Positions 1 through 8,611 of a stretch of 64,000 nucleotides of DNA are shown piece by piece; position 1 is the first letter of the stretch, and every line of letters begins with the position of its first letter. The notes beneath the pieces were generated by a model, which saw only the letters and a program-made list of their open reading frames with translations, ran no database searches and was not told the origin of the DNA. This stretch comes from Erwinia sorbitola (GTDB lineage: Bacteria; Pseudomonadota; Gammaproteobacteria; Enterobacterales; Enterobacteriaceae): NCBI RefSeq assembly GCF_009738185.1, contig NZ_CP046509.1, forward strand, positions 1,181,501-1,245,500. The letters are read 5' to 3'. A program made the position numbers and the translations under genes.

Positions 1-1
1 C

Positions 2-1315
2 ATGCAGACCATGGCAATGCAGCTGGGCGGTCAGGTTGAAGGTTCGACTGAGCGTGAATTCGGTTATGCACAGGTTGAAGTACAGACTAACAGCGCATTG
101 ATTCGCGATATTGAAGATGCCATCAGCCCGGCTGGTAAGCCGCTGCTGGACGTCTGGATGAGCCACGGCGACAAAGTTACCGCTATCCCGTCTGATTTCG
201 TCACCGTTGCCAGCACTGAAACCTGTCCGTTTGCCATTATGGCCAACGAAGAGAAGCGTTTCTATGGTGTTCAGTTCCACCCTGAAGTGACTCATACCCG
301 CCAGGGGCTGCGTCTTCTGGAGCGCTTCGTGCTGGATATTTGCCAGTGTGAAGCCCTGTGGACTCCGGCAAAAATCATTGAAGATGCCGTTGAACGTCTG
401 CGTGTGCAGGTGGGTAACGATAAAGTCATTCTGGGTCTATCCGGTGGTGTTGACTCCTCCGTGACCGCAATGCTGCTGCATCGTGCCATTGGCGACCGTC
501 TGACCTGCGTATTTGTTGATAACGGCCTGCTGCGACTGAACGAAGCTGAACAGGTGATGGAGATGTTTGGCGATCACTTCGGTCTGAACATCATCCATGT
601 GGAAGGCGAAAAACGCTTCCTCGACGCGCTGGCAGGAACGGATGAACCGGAAGCCAAGCGTAAAATTATTGGCCGCGTATTTGTGGAAGTCTTTGACGAG
701 CAAGCGCTGAAGCTGGAAGACGTGAAGTGGCTGGCGCAGGGTACGATCTATCCAGATGTGATTGAATCAGCCGCTTCTGCCACTGGCAAAGCGCATGTGA
801 TCAAATCGCATCACAACGTGGGCGGCCTGCCAAAAGAGATGAAGATGGGCCTGGTTGAACCGCTGCGTGAGCTGTTCAAAGATGAAGTACGTAAAATCGG
901 TCTGGAACTCGGTCTGCCACATGCCATGCTGTTCCGTCATCCGTTCCCGGGCCCAGGTTTAGGTGTGCGCGTACTGGGCGAAGTGAAAAAAGAGTATTGC
1001 GATCTGCTGCGTCGTGCGGATGCCATCTTTATTGAAGAGCTGCATAAAGCCGATTTGTACAACAAAGTCAGCCAGGCCTTTACCGTCTTCCTGCCGGTAC
1101 GCTCTGTGGGCGTGATGGGAGATGGTCGTAAATATGACTGGGTGGTTTCCCTGCGGGCCGTCGAGACTATCGACTTTATGACCGCACACTGGGCACACCT
1201 GCCATATGACTTCCTCGGCCGCGTATCCAACCGCATCATCAATGAAGTCGACGGTATTTCCCGTGTGGTTTACGATATTTCAGGTAAACCACCGGCGACG
1301 ATTGAGTGGGAATAA
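2..1315 (+). CDS. guaA: GMP synthase (glutamine-hydrolysing), 3' part
   Basis: Converts XMP to GMP with glutamine and ATP, the last step of guanine nucleotide synthesis. The gene is cut by the left window edge: the visible 437 codons match residues 89-525 of the 525-residue E. coli enzyme, and the Met at base 2 is internal, lying just after the amidotransferase Cys (motif C-Y-G-M). Seen: the amidotransferase FHPEV motif, the SGGVDSS P-loop of the ATP pyrophosphatase domain, and the dimerisation domain ending PPATIEWE. The last codons form the left copy of a direct repeat that bounds an integrated element. Normally the second gene of guaBA. Confidence 0.98.
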   Translation: MQTMAMQLGGQVEGSTEREFGYAQVEVQTNSALIRDIEDAISPAGKPLLDVWMSHGDKVTAIPSDFVTVASTETCPFAIMANEEKRFYGVQFHPEVTHTRQGLRLLERFVLDICQCEALWTPAKIIEDAVERLRVQVGNDKVILGLSGGVDSSVTAMLLHRAIGDRLTCVFVDNGLLRLNEAEQVMEMFGDHFGLNIIHVEGEKRFLDALAGTDEPEAKRKIIGRVFVEVFDEQALKLEDVKWLAQGTIYPDVIESAASATGKAHVIKSHHNVGGLPKEMKMGLVEPLRELFKDEVRKIGLELGLPHAMLFRHPFPGPGLGVRVLGEVKKEYCDLLRRADAIFIEELHKADLYNKVSQAFTVFLPVRSVGVMGDGRKYDWVVSLRAVETIDFMTAHWAHLPYDFLGRVSNRIINEVDGISRVVYDISGKPPATIEWE

Positions 1316-1318
1316 ACC
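1301..1318 (+). repeat. attL-like direct repeat at guaA 3' end
   Basis: The last codons and stop of guaA plus three bases match bases 4023-4040 at 16 of 18 positions, including an exact 13-base core GTGGGAATAAACC. With an integrase remnant just inside, this is best read as the left attachment site of an element that inserted at the guaA 3' end and kept the gene intact. guaA is a known integration hotspot for genomic islands. The site call is inference. Confidence 0.75.
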
Positions 1319-1348
1319 TTTAGTGTCCCATTGAGTGTCATTTAGTAT

Positions 1349-1386
1349 AAAAAGCCAGTTTTATCATAAAGATAGCTGGCTTTTTT
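1349..1386 (+). terminator. Rho-independent terminator after guaA, inside the island
   Basis: The stem AAAAAGCCAG / CTGGCTTTTTT has a 17-base loop and ends in a run of six T. It lies inside the left repeat, so it is probably carried by the inserted element and replaces the native guaA terminator, which is displaced to 4083-4110. Confidence 0.75.
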
Positions 1387-1441
1387 GTTTCATGGAATCC
1401 AAAGTAGTCTCATATACACCGTACCGTTATGTTTTAGAAAT

Positions 1442-2112
1442 ATGCGTTCTTCTTCTCTAAAAACTAAACATATTACCTATTTAGTTAAGCAGTGGCAGGA
1501 GCAAAAATTATCAACAGGTACGATTAAAAATCGCATGGCACATCTACGTTGGTGGGCTGAAAAAGTCGGTAAAAAGGGGAGCGATCCCTAAACACAATAT
1601 TCAATTAGACATTGAAAACCGATCCTCATGTACGTATGAGTTTGATATTACAATAGGAGTTTGGCTTAAGACGAGAGGAGTCGATCAACTTCCAGTCCGC
1701 ATATGCTGATAAAGGCGATCATGTTCAATTAAAAGGCAGTTGGACAAAAGGAGGCCGCGAAAGAACGACCCCAATTTTGACGGCAAAGCAACGGTATATG
1801 CTTGATGAAGTGCACAAACTTGCCTATAAAGGTTCGCTTATTCCTGTTGATAAGAGTTATATTCAACAACGTAATGTATATGATGGACAGTGCCAAAGAG
1901 CAGGATTAAATAAAATGCACGGTTTGCGACATGCTTATGCACAAGCAAGATATAAAGTCCTGACTGGCTGGCAAGTACCTAAGGCGCGTGGGGCAGGGAG
2001 GAAAGAACTGACTCCCGAGCAACAGATTAAAGATGCCTTTGCCAGACAGACGATTAGTCGGGAGCTGGGGCATGAGAGGGTTGAGGTTGTGGCGGTGAAA
2101 TTTTTTCTAAGT
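1442..2112 (+). pseudogene. Decayed tyrosine recombinase (island integrase)
   Basis: Three segments in different frames add up to a broken integrase of the family with an N-terminal SAM-like domain. Bases 1442-1590 encode the end of the SAM-like domain (LSTGTIKNRMAHLRWWAEK). A frame change near 1588 leads into NIQLDIENR, then a deletion. Bases 1657-2112 encode FGLRREES, with the catalytic Arg, then MHGLRHAYAQ (the HxxR motif) and ELGHERVEV. The N-terminus is missing and the region of the Tyr nucleophile is lost, so the product should be inactive. Position and direction right beside the guaA repeat suggest it is the enzyme that inserted the element. Confidence 0.85.
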
Positions 2113-2137
2113 AATTTTATTCAAGACAAGGATGGTG

Positions 2138-2803
2138 ATGAATATGAGTGTGAATTTTAACTTTAATCAATTACAGGCCGTTTATTCTAAAGCATGGTTG
2201 GAAAGAAAACCAACAATTGCCTTTGAACTTGTTGTAGGAAGAGGATGTTTTGTTTTTATGATCTTTTTTTCACCCGAAGATAAAAAGACTTCAGGTGAGA
2301 ATCTTTTTGTATATCTTCGTCATATGAACTCTTTATTAAAACTAAAGTTATATGGAAGTCGTAGAAATGGTGACTTTAAAGTTTTTTTAAATGAGAGACA
2401 AGAAAAATTAATGGTCGACGAGCTTCAATTAGTAGCAGGGCGAGGGAATTTTAGTTTTGAACAGCTTCTATTAGAATTAAATAATAGTATTCCACAAGAG
2501 TTACCAGAGCAAGAAAATGTTAATACATTGAGGCGCGTTTGGCCTGATGTTAGGGATGAATTAAAAGACACAGTTGATGAAGCGGAAAGAACAATTCTTA
2601 TTGGTGTAATAAAGCTTCCTGATAACAAAAAACCACAAGATAAAACTTTAAGAAAGTTATATATTTTTACAAATAGTACAGCAGAAGATATTAATGATTT
2701 CATTAAGGTATTAAAAGAAAATAACCATACCTTGAAGTGGACTGATGACCAAGAAAAAGTTCCAAAATCATTTGCTGATTTGATTATAAAAATAAAAATA
2801 TAA
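2138..2803 (+). CDS. Hypothetical protein of the guaA island
   Basis: I do not recognise this protein of about 221 residues. It is Lys/Glu/Asn-rich, with no signal peptide or membrane helix; the middle (VWPDVRDELKDTVDEAERTILIGVIKLPDNKK) looks like a soluble alpha/beta fold. Three nearby ATGs are possible (2132, 2138, 2144). An AAGG at 2128-2131 fits the middle one best. Base composition is much more AT-rich than the flanking core genes, as in the rest of the island. It follows the integrase remnant and is likely cargo. A role in defence is possible from context only. Confidence 0.6.
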   Translation: MNMSVNFNFNQLQAVYSKAWLERKPTIAFELVVGRGCFVFMIFFSPEDKKTSGENLFVYLRHMNSLLKLKLYGSRRNGDFKVFLNERQEKLMVDELQLVAGRGNFSFEQLLLELNNSIPQELPEQENVNTLRRVWPDVRDELKDTVDEAERTILIGVIKLPDNKKPQDKTLRKLYIFTNSTAEDINDFIKVLKENNHTLKWTDDQEKVPKSFADLIIKIKI

Positions 2804-2951
2804 TGATTTGGAAAGAAGGTTTCTTTAATTTGTCTGGAAACCTCACATAGAATGAAGTATTACTAACATCATTGTGTGTTAATCAATAGGAGAGCAGCTC
2901 AGAAGGTTCTACAACCGGATTTATAGCTTCCAATACGTTTGGAGATTTTTG

Positions 2952-3728
2952 ATGGGAATATTTTTCGAACCGTACCAAGCAGATAGTTGTTGTTTGTGCG
3001 GATCTAGTGAGTCGCTCACTGGAGAACACAAAATAAAAGCTTCGGCCTTGCGAAAAATCTTCGGGAAGGATGCGATGGTTATCGGTAATTTCGATGGAGA
3101 AAGAACTCTTCGTTCGGCACAAGGCCCGAAGTCTCAAGCTTTTCACTTCTCAGCTCGAATGTGTTCTTTATGTAATAGTACTCGCACACAGGCTGCTGAT
3201 CATGAATTCGATCGGTTTCATGCTTTGGTCTCCTCGCTTTTATCAGAAGGGCGAGATCCTTCATTAGTATTTAATTTTCCACAATATAATTTTGGCTCAG
3301 AGGCATATCTCAATATATTTAGATATTTTTCCAAAATACTATGTTGCCATGTCGCTGAATCATCTGGCCCCCGCCCATTGGAAGCTTGCGAATTCGCTAT
3401 GGGAAAGACGAGTCGGAATATTGTCTTTCTATACATTGATATAGATCCGACCTATGAGGCTTATCGTGATAGATTCGTAGAGCATCAATTCGCAGGGCAC
3501 GGAGGGCTTATTGTTCCCTTTGACTCAAAAACACAAAACCCCACAGGCTTTCGAAGCTCAATAAGTTTGGGAGCGGTGCGATATATATTTTGGGTTAAAT
3601 TTAACGCAATGATCGGAATTGTATTACGTAGATTTCACTATGAATTTTGGCGCAAGTGTGAGGCAGCATGCCAAGATGCTTTGAAAAATCCTTTATCGAA
3701 AGAGCAGCGACATCGCTTGGGCCTTTGA
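2952..3728 (+). CDS. HNH-like zinc-knuckle protein, putative nuclease
   Basis: A protein of 258 residues. The N-terminal part has CxxC (CCLCG), a L-T-G-E-H segment about 9 residues later, and a second knuckle CSLCNSTRTQAADHEFDRF: the C-x2-C / EH / C-x2-C-N pattern of HNH endonucleases with structural zinc. The C-terminal 150 residues are not recognised. The ATG at 2952 has a GGAG eight bases upstream; a TTG three bases earlier is less likely. It is the second cargo gene of the guaA island. Many such small HNH proteins act against phage or plasmid DNA, but the target here is not visible from the sequence. Confidence 0.6.
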   Translation: MGIFFEPYQADSCCLCGSSESLTGEHKIKASALRKIFGKDAMVIGNFDGERTLRSAQGPKSQAFHFSARMCSLCNSTRTQAADHEFDRFHALVSSLLSEGRDPSLVFNFPQYNFGSEAYLNIFRYFSKILCCHVAESSGPRPLEACEFAMGKTSRNIVFLYIDIDPTYEAYRDRFVEHQFAGHGGLIVPFDSKTQNPTGFRSSISLGAVRYIFWVKFNAMIGIVLRRFHYEFWRKCEAACQDALKNPLSKEQRHRLGL

Positions 3729-4022
3729 CTATACTTATATTGCACTCCAATTTTTGTACAGACACTATATTGATTAGCTATTGATAATTAAATTTATGTA
3801 ATTATCAGGAGCTAATTTAATTTTTAAGAAAGGGAAAGTCAAAATCATAGGCAAGACAAACCCTTTTGAAAATATTTTGATCGCCTTCATTATGAGCACC
3901 TAAAGTTAGATTGATTTTATTGAGTTTTTCATCTATTAACAATTTACGGTGTTTTCAACGGTATAAATCTAAGTTATTTTTATAGCCGTTTTATTTTTAT
4001 TTGAAAATAATTAAATGCAACA
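3729..4022. other. AT-rich non-coding end of the guaA island
   Basis: This stretch lies between the HNH-like gene and the right repeat. Apart from the minus-strand fragment at 3817-3954, I see no gene, only AT-rich sequence unlike the core genome. Confidence 0.5.
3817..3954 (-). pseudogene. Possible 3' gene fragment on minus strand
   Basis: Read leftward, about 45 codons stay open after a TGA and end in TAA. They give KLLIDEKLNKINLTLG, then AHNEGDQNIFKRVCLAYDFD. The composition looks protein-like but there is no start codon or ribosome site. It may be the tail of an island gene truncated at the right junction. Weak call. Confidence 0.3.
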
Positions 4023-4040
4023 ATCGGGTGGGAATAAACC
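4023..4040 (+). repeat. attR-like direct repeat
   Basis: The second copy of the guaA 3' end, ATCGGGTGGGAATAAACC, marks the right edge of the small island. Sequence after it (CGTTCTG..., then a strong terminator) looks like the native guaA downstream region. Confidence 0.72.
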
Positions 4041-4082
4041 CGTTCTGTTACCGCCAGAAATTTGGTGGTATTTAAGTATGAC

Positions 4083-4110
4083 GAAGCCCGCGTAACTGCG
4101 GGCTTTTTTG
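4083..4110 (+). terminator. Original guaA terminator, displaced by the island
   Basis: The stem AGCCCGC / GCGGGCT has a 6-base loop and is followed by six T, 43 bases right of the attR-like repeat. It would have been the guaA terminator before insertion. It now has no gene directly in front of it. Confidence 0.8.
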
Positions 4111-4145
4111 TCGTTATTACTGGGTTATCTGCTGTTAAAAGATCG

Positions 4146-5285
4146 CTACGATGCCGCACCATCCGGTAGCCCGCGTACGCGGATAGGCTCCCTGACGGCG
4201 TTTGCGGCAAGAAGACGTTGCAGCGCAGAAATGGCGGTATCAGTGAGCTCATGCCCCTTGGTGAGAACCATCAGCCCGTTGGTTGTCAAAATATCCTCAT
4301 CCACCACCCATCCCGGAACCAGTTCACGAATACGCGCGGAGCGCACACCGGCTATGTTAGCGCGAAAATCTGACAGCGATTTAATAATGTACTCAGGAAT
4401 GGGAGGCCGTGCGGCACGCATGACCTCCCACGGGCGCTCCAGGCTCTCGCCGCGTGCCAGGTGGCGTTCAAGTTCAAGAGCGGCACGAAGGAGCTGAGAA
4501 CCACGGATAACTTCTACTGGGGCACTGGTCGGGGCTTCTTTGGCCTGGTGTCGGATAATCTCGGCTACCCGCTCAAGCCGTGGAATGCCTGCAACTAAAC
4601 GGCTGGCCACGTCAGGATGTTCCTGCAACAGTTTTTTCTCATCGTCAGTGAGCGTTCTCTGCGCGGCATCGGCCTTCATGATATCCGCAGGAATACCGAC
4701 ACAACCAATCTGGCTCAGTGATGCGGCAATGGTGTAGATCCATCCGTCAGCCCAGTCGAGTTTTGGCAGTGCATGCTGAACACAGGACTGGGCAAAAGCT
4801 GCCCGCTGAAAAGCCCATGGGGCCACCATCGCCAGCACCTCTGTCATGGTTTTAACGGAAGCGGTAAGGGTTGTAGCCAGCAGTTCTTTCTCTGCACGCA
4901 CCAGACGGTACTGATTAACAGCATCATTAAGCGCTGAACTGAGATCTTCGCGCGCGCAGGGCTTGCAGAGATAGCGGAATATAGCCCCTTTGTTAATGGC
5001 AGCAATGGAAGACTCCACATCGGCCTGACCGGTAAGGAGAACGCGTACGCTGTCAGGGGAAACTTCCCGTGCTTTGGCGAGAAAAGTTGCCCCGTCCATA
5101 CCGGGCATACGCATATCCGACATGATCACGGCGAAAGGTTCGCTCCAGGAAATAGTGCGCAGGCCCGCATCGCCACTTAATGCGGTCACCACATCAAATT
5201 CACCGAATAGATTACGCTCCATCGCCGCAAGCACATTGGGTTCATCGTCTACGCACAGCACCCGGGGTAAGGCGGTATCAGTCAT
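4146..5285 (-). CDS. Response regulator with degenerate HD-GYP domain (HnoD-like)
   Basis: 379 residues. The REC domain (about 8-125) has the acid pair Asp13/Asp14, acceptor Asp57 (MSDMRMPG) and Lys108. Residues 145-330 follow the HD-GYP pattern but without the metal ligands: where active enzymes have LHDIGKIGIP this has LSQIGCVGIP, and the HHE...GYP motif is reduced to HQAKE. It should therefore not hydrolyse c-di-GMP and may act by protein contact. The same REC-plus-degenerate-HD-GYP layout is found in Shewanella HnoD, an inhibitor of a c-di-GMP phosphodiesterase in nitric-oxide signalling. Last gene of the four-gene operon; its start overlaps the previous stop by 8 bases. Confidence 0.8.
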   Translation of the reverse strand: MTDTALPRVLCVDDEPNVLAAMERNLFGEFDVVTALSGDAGLRTISWSEPFAVIMSDMRMPGMDGATFLAKAREVSPDSVRVLLTGQADVESSIAAINKGAIFRYLCKPCAREDLSSALNDAVNQYRLVRAEKELLATTLTASVKTMTEVLAMVAPWAFQRAAFAQSCVQHALPKLDWADGWIYTIAASLSQIGCVGIPADIMKADAAQRTLTDDEKKLLQEHPDVASRLVAGIPRLERVAEIIRHQAKEAPTSAPVEVIRGSQLLRAALELERHLARGESLERPWEVMRAARPPIPEYIIKSLSDFRANIAGVRSARIRELVPGWVVDEDILTTNGLMVLTKGHELTDTAISALQRLLAANAVREPIRVRGLPDGAAS

Positions 5286-6375
5286 CTAAATTTTCCTGCG
5301 TGTGGGCGAGCATCTCCTGCCAGGCAGGCAGTTGATGGAGAACGCCAGTGTGTTCGAGATAGTCCGCATCCGGGACAACGTTGTTGGCGAGGGCGACCGC
5401 GATATGTACGGTGCCGGTCACGCCGAATTTATTATCCGTTAAAAGAGCAGGGTGTGCGTGATCCGCCACCGCTTCAACAATGTCCATCGGCAAGCCCCAC
5501 AGAGCCAGCAGATAAGCACCTACAGCGGCATATAACGGAGTGTTTCCGCGCGTTTTTGTTGCTGCATACTCAGGTTCCCTCATTTCAGGGATAAGTAGCG
5601 CAATATGAGCAAGCAGCGCGGCGGTCGACTCCACGCCCAGGTGACCGGAAATACGGGCAGCCAGCGTTGAAGCGAGCAGGGCACGTCGTTGTAATTGGTC
5701 TATATAAGGATCCGTTCCCGCTTCAGAGAAAATATTTGAAGCAAGAACCAGCAGTTTGACCTGTTCCAGCCCCAGGTGAGTGATGGCGTTGCCAATATCA
5801 TGAATATGATGGCCTCTGGAAAAATAGGCCGAATTGGCCAGCTGCATAATCTTGGCACTGAGGGCCGGATCGCTGCCAAGAACTTCGGCGATCTGCCGGG
5901 TATCGCTGCCAGGATCGGCAATCAGGCGACACACTTCGTTGAACACCTTTGGGGCGGCGGGTAACCGGCTGATACGGCCTACGATATTGACTACCGCCGG
6001 ATCCTGGAACATATCGCGCAGCGCCAGAGCGCTGCTTACCATGGTCAGCAGCACTGTGCTGTCACAAGGTTTCGAAACGAAACGATGGGCAACATCCAGC
6101 ATACGCAGGGTAGCATCGGGTTCAGAATAGCCAGACAGAATAATACGAATTGTGCCCGGCCAGCGGTTGCGTACCTGCGTCAGCAATTCCGCACCATCCA
6201 TAAAAGGCATTCGCATATCGGAAACGACCACGTCAGCCGGCACTTCATTCAGCATTTCCAGCGCTTCATGCCCGCTGTTGGCAAAGCGACATTCCCACTC
6301 CGCATCGAATATCATCAGGGCTCGTTCAATACCCGACAGCACCCGACTTTCATCATCGACGAACATCACTTGCAT
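5278..6375 (-). CDS. Response regulator with HDOD output domain
   Basis: 365 residues. The REC domain (1-120) has acceptor Asp53 (VSDMRMPF) and Lys102 (VSKPCD). An HDOD domain follows at about 130-330 (RLPAAPKVFNEVCRL, SDPALSAKIMQLANSAYF, ITHLGLEQVKLLVLA), a fold related to HD domains but non-catalytic. No DNA-binding domain is seen. I use the ATG at 6375, which has GGAG eight bases upstream; a GTG one codon earlier is possible. It lies five bases after the kinase stop and overlaps the next gene, so the kinase probably phosphorylates both regulators. Confidence 0.85.
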   Translation of the reverse strand: MQVMFVDDESRVLSGIERALMIFDAEWECRFANSGHEALEMLNEVPADVVVSDMRMPFMDGAELLTQVRNRWPGTIRIILSGYSEPDATLRMLDVAHRFVSKPCDSTVLLTMVSSALALRDMFQDPAVVNIVGRISRLPAAPKVFNEVCRLIADPGSDTRQIAEVLGSDPALSAKIMQLANSAYFSRGHHIHDIGNAITHLGLEQVKLLVLASNIFSEAGTDPYIDQLQRRALLASTLAARISGHLGVESTAALLAHIALLIPEMREPEYAATKTRGNTPLYAAVGAYLLALWGLPMDIVEAVADHAHPALLTDNKFGVTGTVHIAVALANNVVPDADYLEHTGVLHQLPAWQEMLAHTQENLDD

Positions 6376-6380
6376 CACGG

Positions 6381-7496
6381 TTACTCCTCGTTCTGGCTGT
6401 TGAGCGGCAACCTCAGGATAAATGTTGTCCCCACACCTTCTTCCGATTCACAGCTAATCCGCCCGTTGTGTTTGTCCACCACTGTTGAGTAGACAATGGC
6501 CAGCCCCTGCCCTGTACCTTTTCCAACGGCTTTTGTGGTGAAAAAAGGGTCAAAAATGCGTTCACGGATCGCAGCAGGGATGCCGGAGCCATCATCTTTA
6601 ACCCGAATCTCCATATACTCGCCATCCAGGGCGGTGGAAATAATGATGCGGCCCTTTTCTCTGACACCTTCTTTGATTGTGTCAGCAATGGCATGCGCAG
6701 CATTCACTACCAGGTTAAGAATAGCCTGGCCAATCATATCGCGCAGGCAGGGAACCGGTTGCAAGTTCTCCGCGAACTGTGTTTCAAGTTCTGCCACGTA
6801 CTTCCATTCATTGCGGGCGACGGTCACCGTGGTGTTAATGACTTCGCGTATATCAACCCGCTCTTTTTTATCGAGTGAAGGATGAGAAAACTCCTTCATT
6901 GCGGAGACGATTTTGGCGATATGCCCCAGACCTTCCAGAGATTCGTCCAGAGCGCCGGGGATCTGGCGGCGAAGGAAATCCATTTTGGATCGCTTGAGGG
7001 CTGCATCGAACTCTGCCATCACGGGATCATCAGCCATTTTTACCCGTGCGGTATCCGCCAGCAGCAGCGCGGCATCCAGTAGCTTGAGCAGCGAGACGGT
7101 GGCCCCTTTAACAAACCCTACGTTATCGGAGACGTACTGAGTAGGTGTATTGATCTCATGGGCGATACCAGCGGCAAGCTGACCAATGGATTCCATCTTC
7201 TGGGCCTGAAGCAGTTGAGTCTGAGTAAAACGCAACTCGAGCAGCGCTTTTTCAAGTTCATGCCGCTCGTTCTCCAGCTCCTTAGTCTTGTGCGCGACCA
7301 CTTTTTCAAGACCTACGTTCTGCTCCATAATGGCAAAAGGTGTCGCATGGTTTTGCCTTGCCTCTTGTGCAATACGGCGTTTAAGCACGTCGATGGTTTT
7401 ATCGCGCGCAGCGAGCTTACGCTGGTAATCAGAGGCGGACATTTCCGCTACAGGCGCTGCTGGAATGGTGTCTTCATGCACTGTGTTTTCCTCCAA
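6381..7496 (-). CDS. Soluble histidine kinase
   Basis: 371 residues and no membrane helix, so a cytoplasmic kinase that must take its signal from a partner. A coiled coil covers about 58-100. The H-box GQLAAGIAHEINTP places the phospho-acceptor at His113. The ATPase domain shows NLVVNAAHA, DDGSGIP, FDPFFTTK and GTGQGLAI, close to the NtrB-type four-helix kinases. Its start overlaps the FIST gene by 23 bases, which suggests translational coupling and a sensor-kinase pair. Confidence 0.92.
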   Translation of the reverse strand: MEENTVHEDTIPAAPVAEMSASDYQRKLAARDKTIDVLKRRIAQEARQNHATPFAIMEQNVGLEKVVAHKTKELENERHELEKALLELRFTQTQLLQAQKMESIGQLAAGIAHEINTPTQYVSDNVGFVKGATVSLLKLLDAALLLADTARVKMADDPVMAEFDAALKRSKMDFLRRQIPGALDESLEGLGHIAKIVSAMKEFSHPSLDKKERVDIREVINTTVTVARNEWKYVAELETQFAENLQPVPCLRDMIGQAILNLVVNAAHAIADTIKEGVREKGRIIISTALDGEYMEIRVKDDGSGIPAAIRERIFDPFFTTKAVGKGTGQGLAIVYSTVVDKHNGRISCESEEGVGTTFILRLPLNSQNEE

Positions 7497-8598
7497 TTGC
7501 CACGCCGGTGAACGTTTGATTTACGTGTAAGCCGTTGTACTGCTCACCGTAGGTCGAAAAACCAACGACCCGGTTCTCTATCATGACACTACCGATCTGC
7601 TGCTGAAGCCCTTCCTGCTCAAACTGGAGACGGCGCAGAATACAATCACAACCGATGATAACAGTGGGTTCTGGGATGATTTCGCGCACTTTTGCAAAAG
7701 CCTGCCTGAAGGTTTGCACCGGATCTTTTGCCGCGCCAATAGCGACGATCAATCCTTCCTCAATTGCACAGTAGCAAGTGATCGAAAGGTCTTCGTTTAT
7801 TTTCTGTATAGAACGAACATAAGGTTCATCACCAAAGGAGAGCACCAGGGGATTACGTGAGAAAACGGTAGGGGTTAATTCATGCACCTCCAGACCCAGA
7901 GCTTCAGCATATACCTGGGCCGCTGGTTCGCCGTTTATCTCCAGAATAAGACGTTTCTCCGGGTCAGCCTCGGTGATAATAAGTTCTACTTCACTTGGCT
8001 CGAAGTGCTGAACTTTGAAGGTGGCAACTGGATTATGGGTTTCAACGACTGCGAATACCGCAGCATTGGAAATAAAATGCCCGTTACCATCATAAATATG
8101 AGTCTTTTCAAATCGCAGATCATCCCCCGCTGAACCACCTATAATGGGAACATTGCCAATTTGTTGGTAGAGGTTAGCGGCCAGGTGTTCTTCGGCCATT
8201 GAAAGGCCGTCAACCAGTAACAGGCCGAAGCGCTGCATATTAGGTCTGGCCTCAGTGTCAGAGCGGATAGTTTCTGCAATATCAGCAACCACCGCACTGT
8301 ACTCAACCAAAGGCTGAATGATAAATGAGTGAGTGCGAAAGCCTCTGCCCAGCCCGATGCCAACCAGCCCGGAGTGTTGGAACCCCTCCGTGCCAATCTG
8401 GCCTGAGGAGGTACAGCCAATACATGAGCGAGTAAAAGTTTTTTTCAATTCCTGACCCAGCACCTCCAGGTCGTAATCCGGAGAACAAAAGAACAGAACA
8501 GTGTCGATATCTTTATTATTTAACTGGCTGGCAAACTCGGCCACCGCCGCGACCGGATCCTGCAACGCACTACTGGCATATTTGGGTTGAGTATTCAC
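7474..8598 (-). CDS. FIST-domain sensor protein (NosP-like)
   Basis: 374 residues, with FIST_N at about 30-220 (FFCSPDYDLEVLG, GCTSSGQIGTEGF, GIGLGRGFRTHS, GGSAGDD) and FIST_C after it (NPLVLSFGDEPYVRSI, CDCILRR, GFSTYGEQYNG). No signal peptide or membrane helix. Members of this family called NosP bind haem and sense nitric oxide, and are encoded beside histidine kinases or c-di-GMP enzymes. The neighbours here fit that, but haem binding cannot be read from the sequence. It starts with GTG, with GGAG eight bases upstream. First gene of the operon. Confidence 0.85.
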   Translation of the reverse strand: MNTQPKYASSALQDPVAAVAEFASQLNNKDIDTVLFFCSPDYDLEVLGQELKKTFTRSCIGCTSSGQIGTEGFQHSGLVGIGLGRGFRTHSFIIQPLVEYSAVVADIAETIRSDTEARPNMQRFGLLLVDGLSMAEEHLAANLYQQIGNVPIIGGSAGDDLRFEKTHIYDGNGHFISNAAVFAVVETHNPVATFKVQHFEPSEVELIITEADPEKRLILEINGEPAAQVYAEALGLEVHELTPTVFSRNPLVLSFGDEPYVRSIQKINEDLSITCYCAIEEGLIVAIGAAKDPVQTFRQAFAKVREIIPEPTVIIGCDCILRRLQFEQEGLQQQIGSVMIENRVVGFSTYGEQYNGLHVNQTFTGVAIGGKHSA

Positions 8599-8611
8599 GA
8601 CGAGTTCTCCT

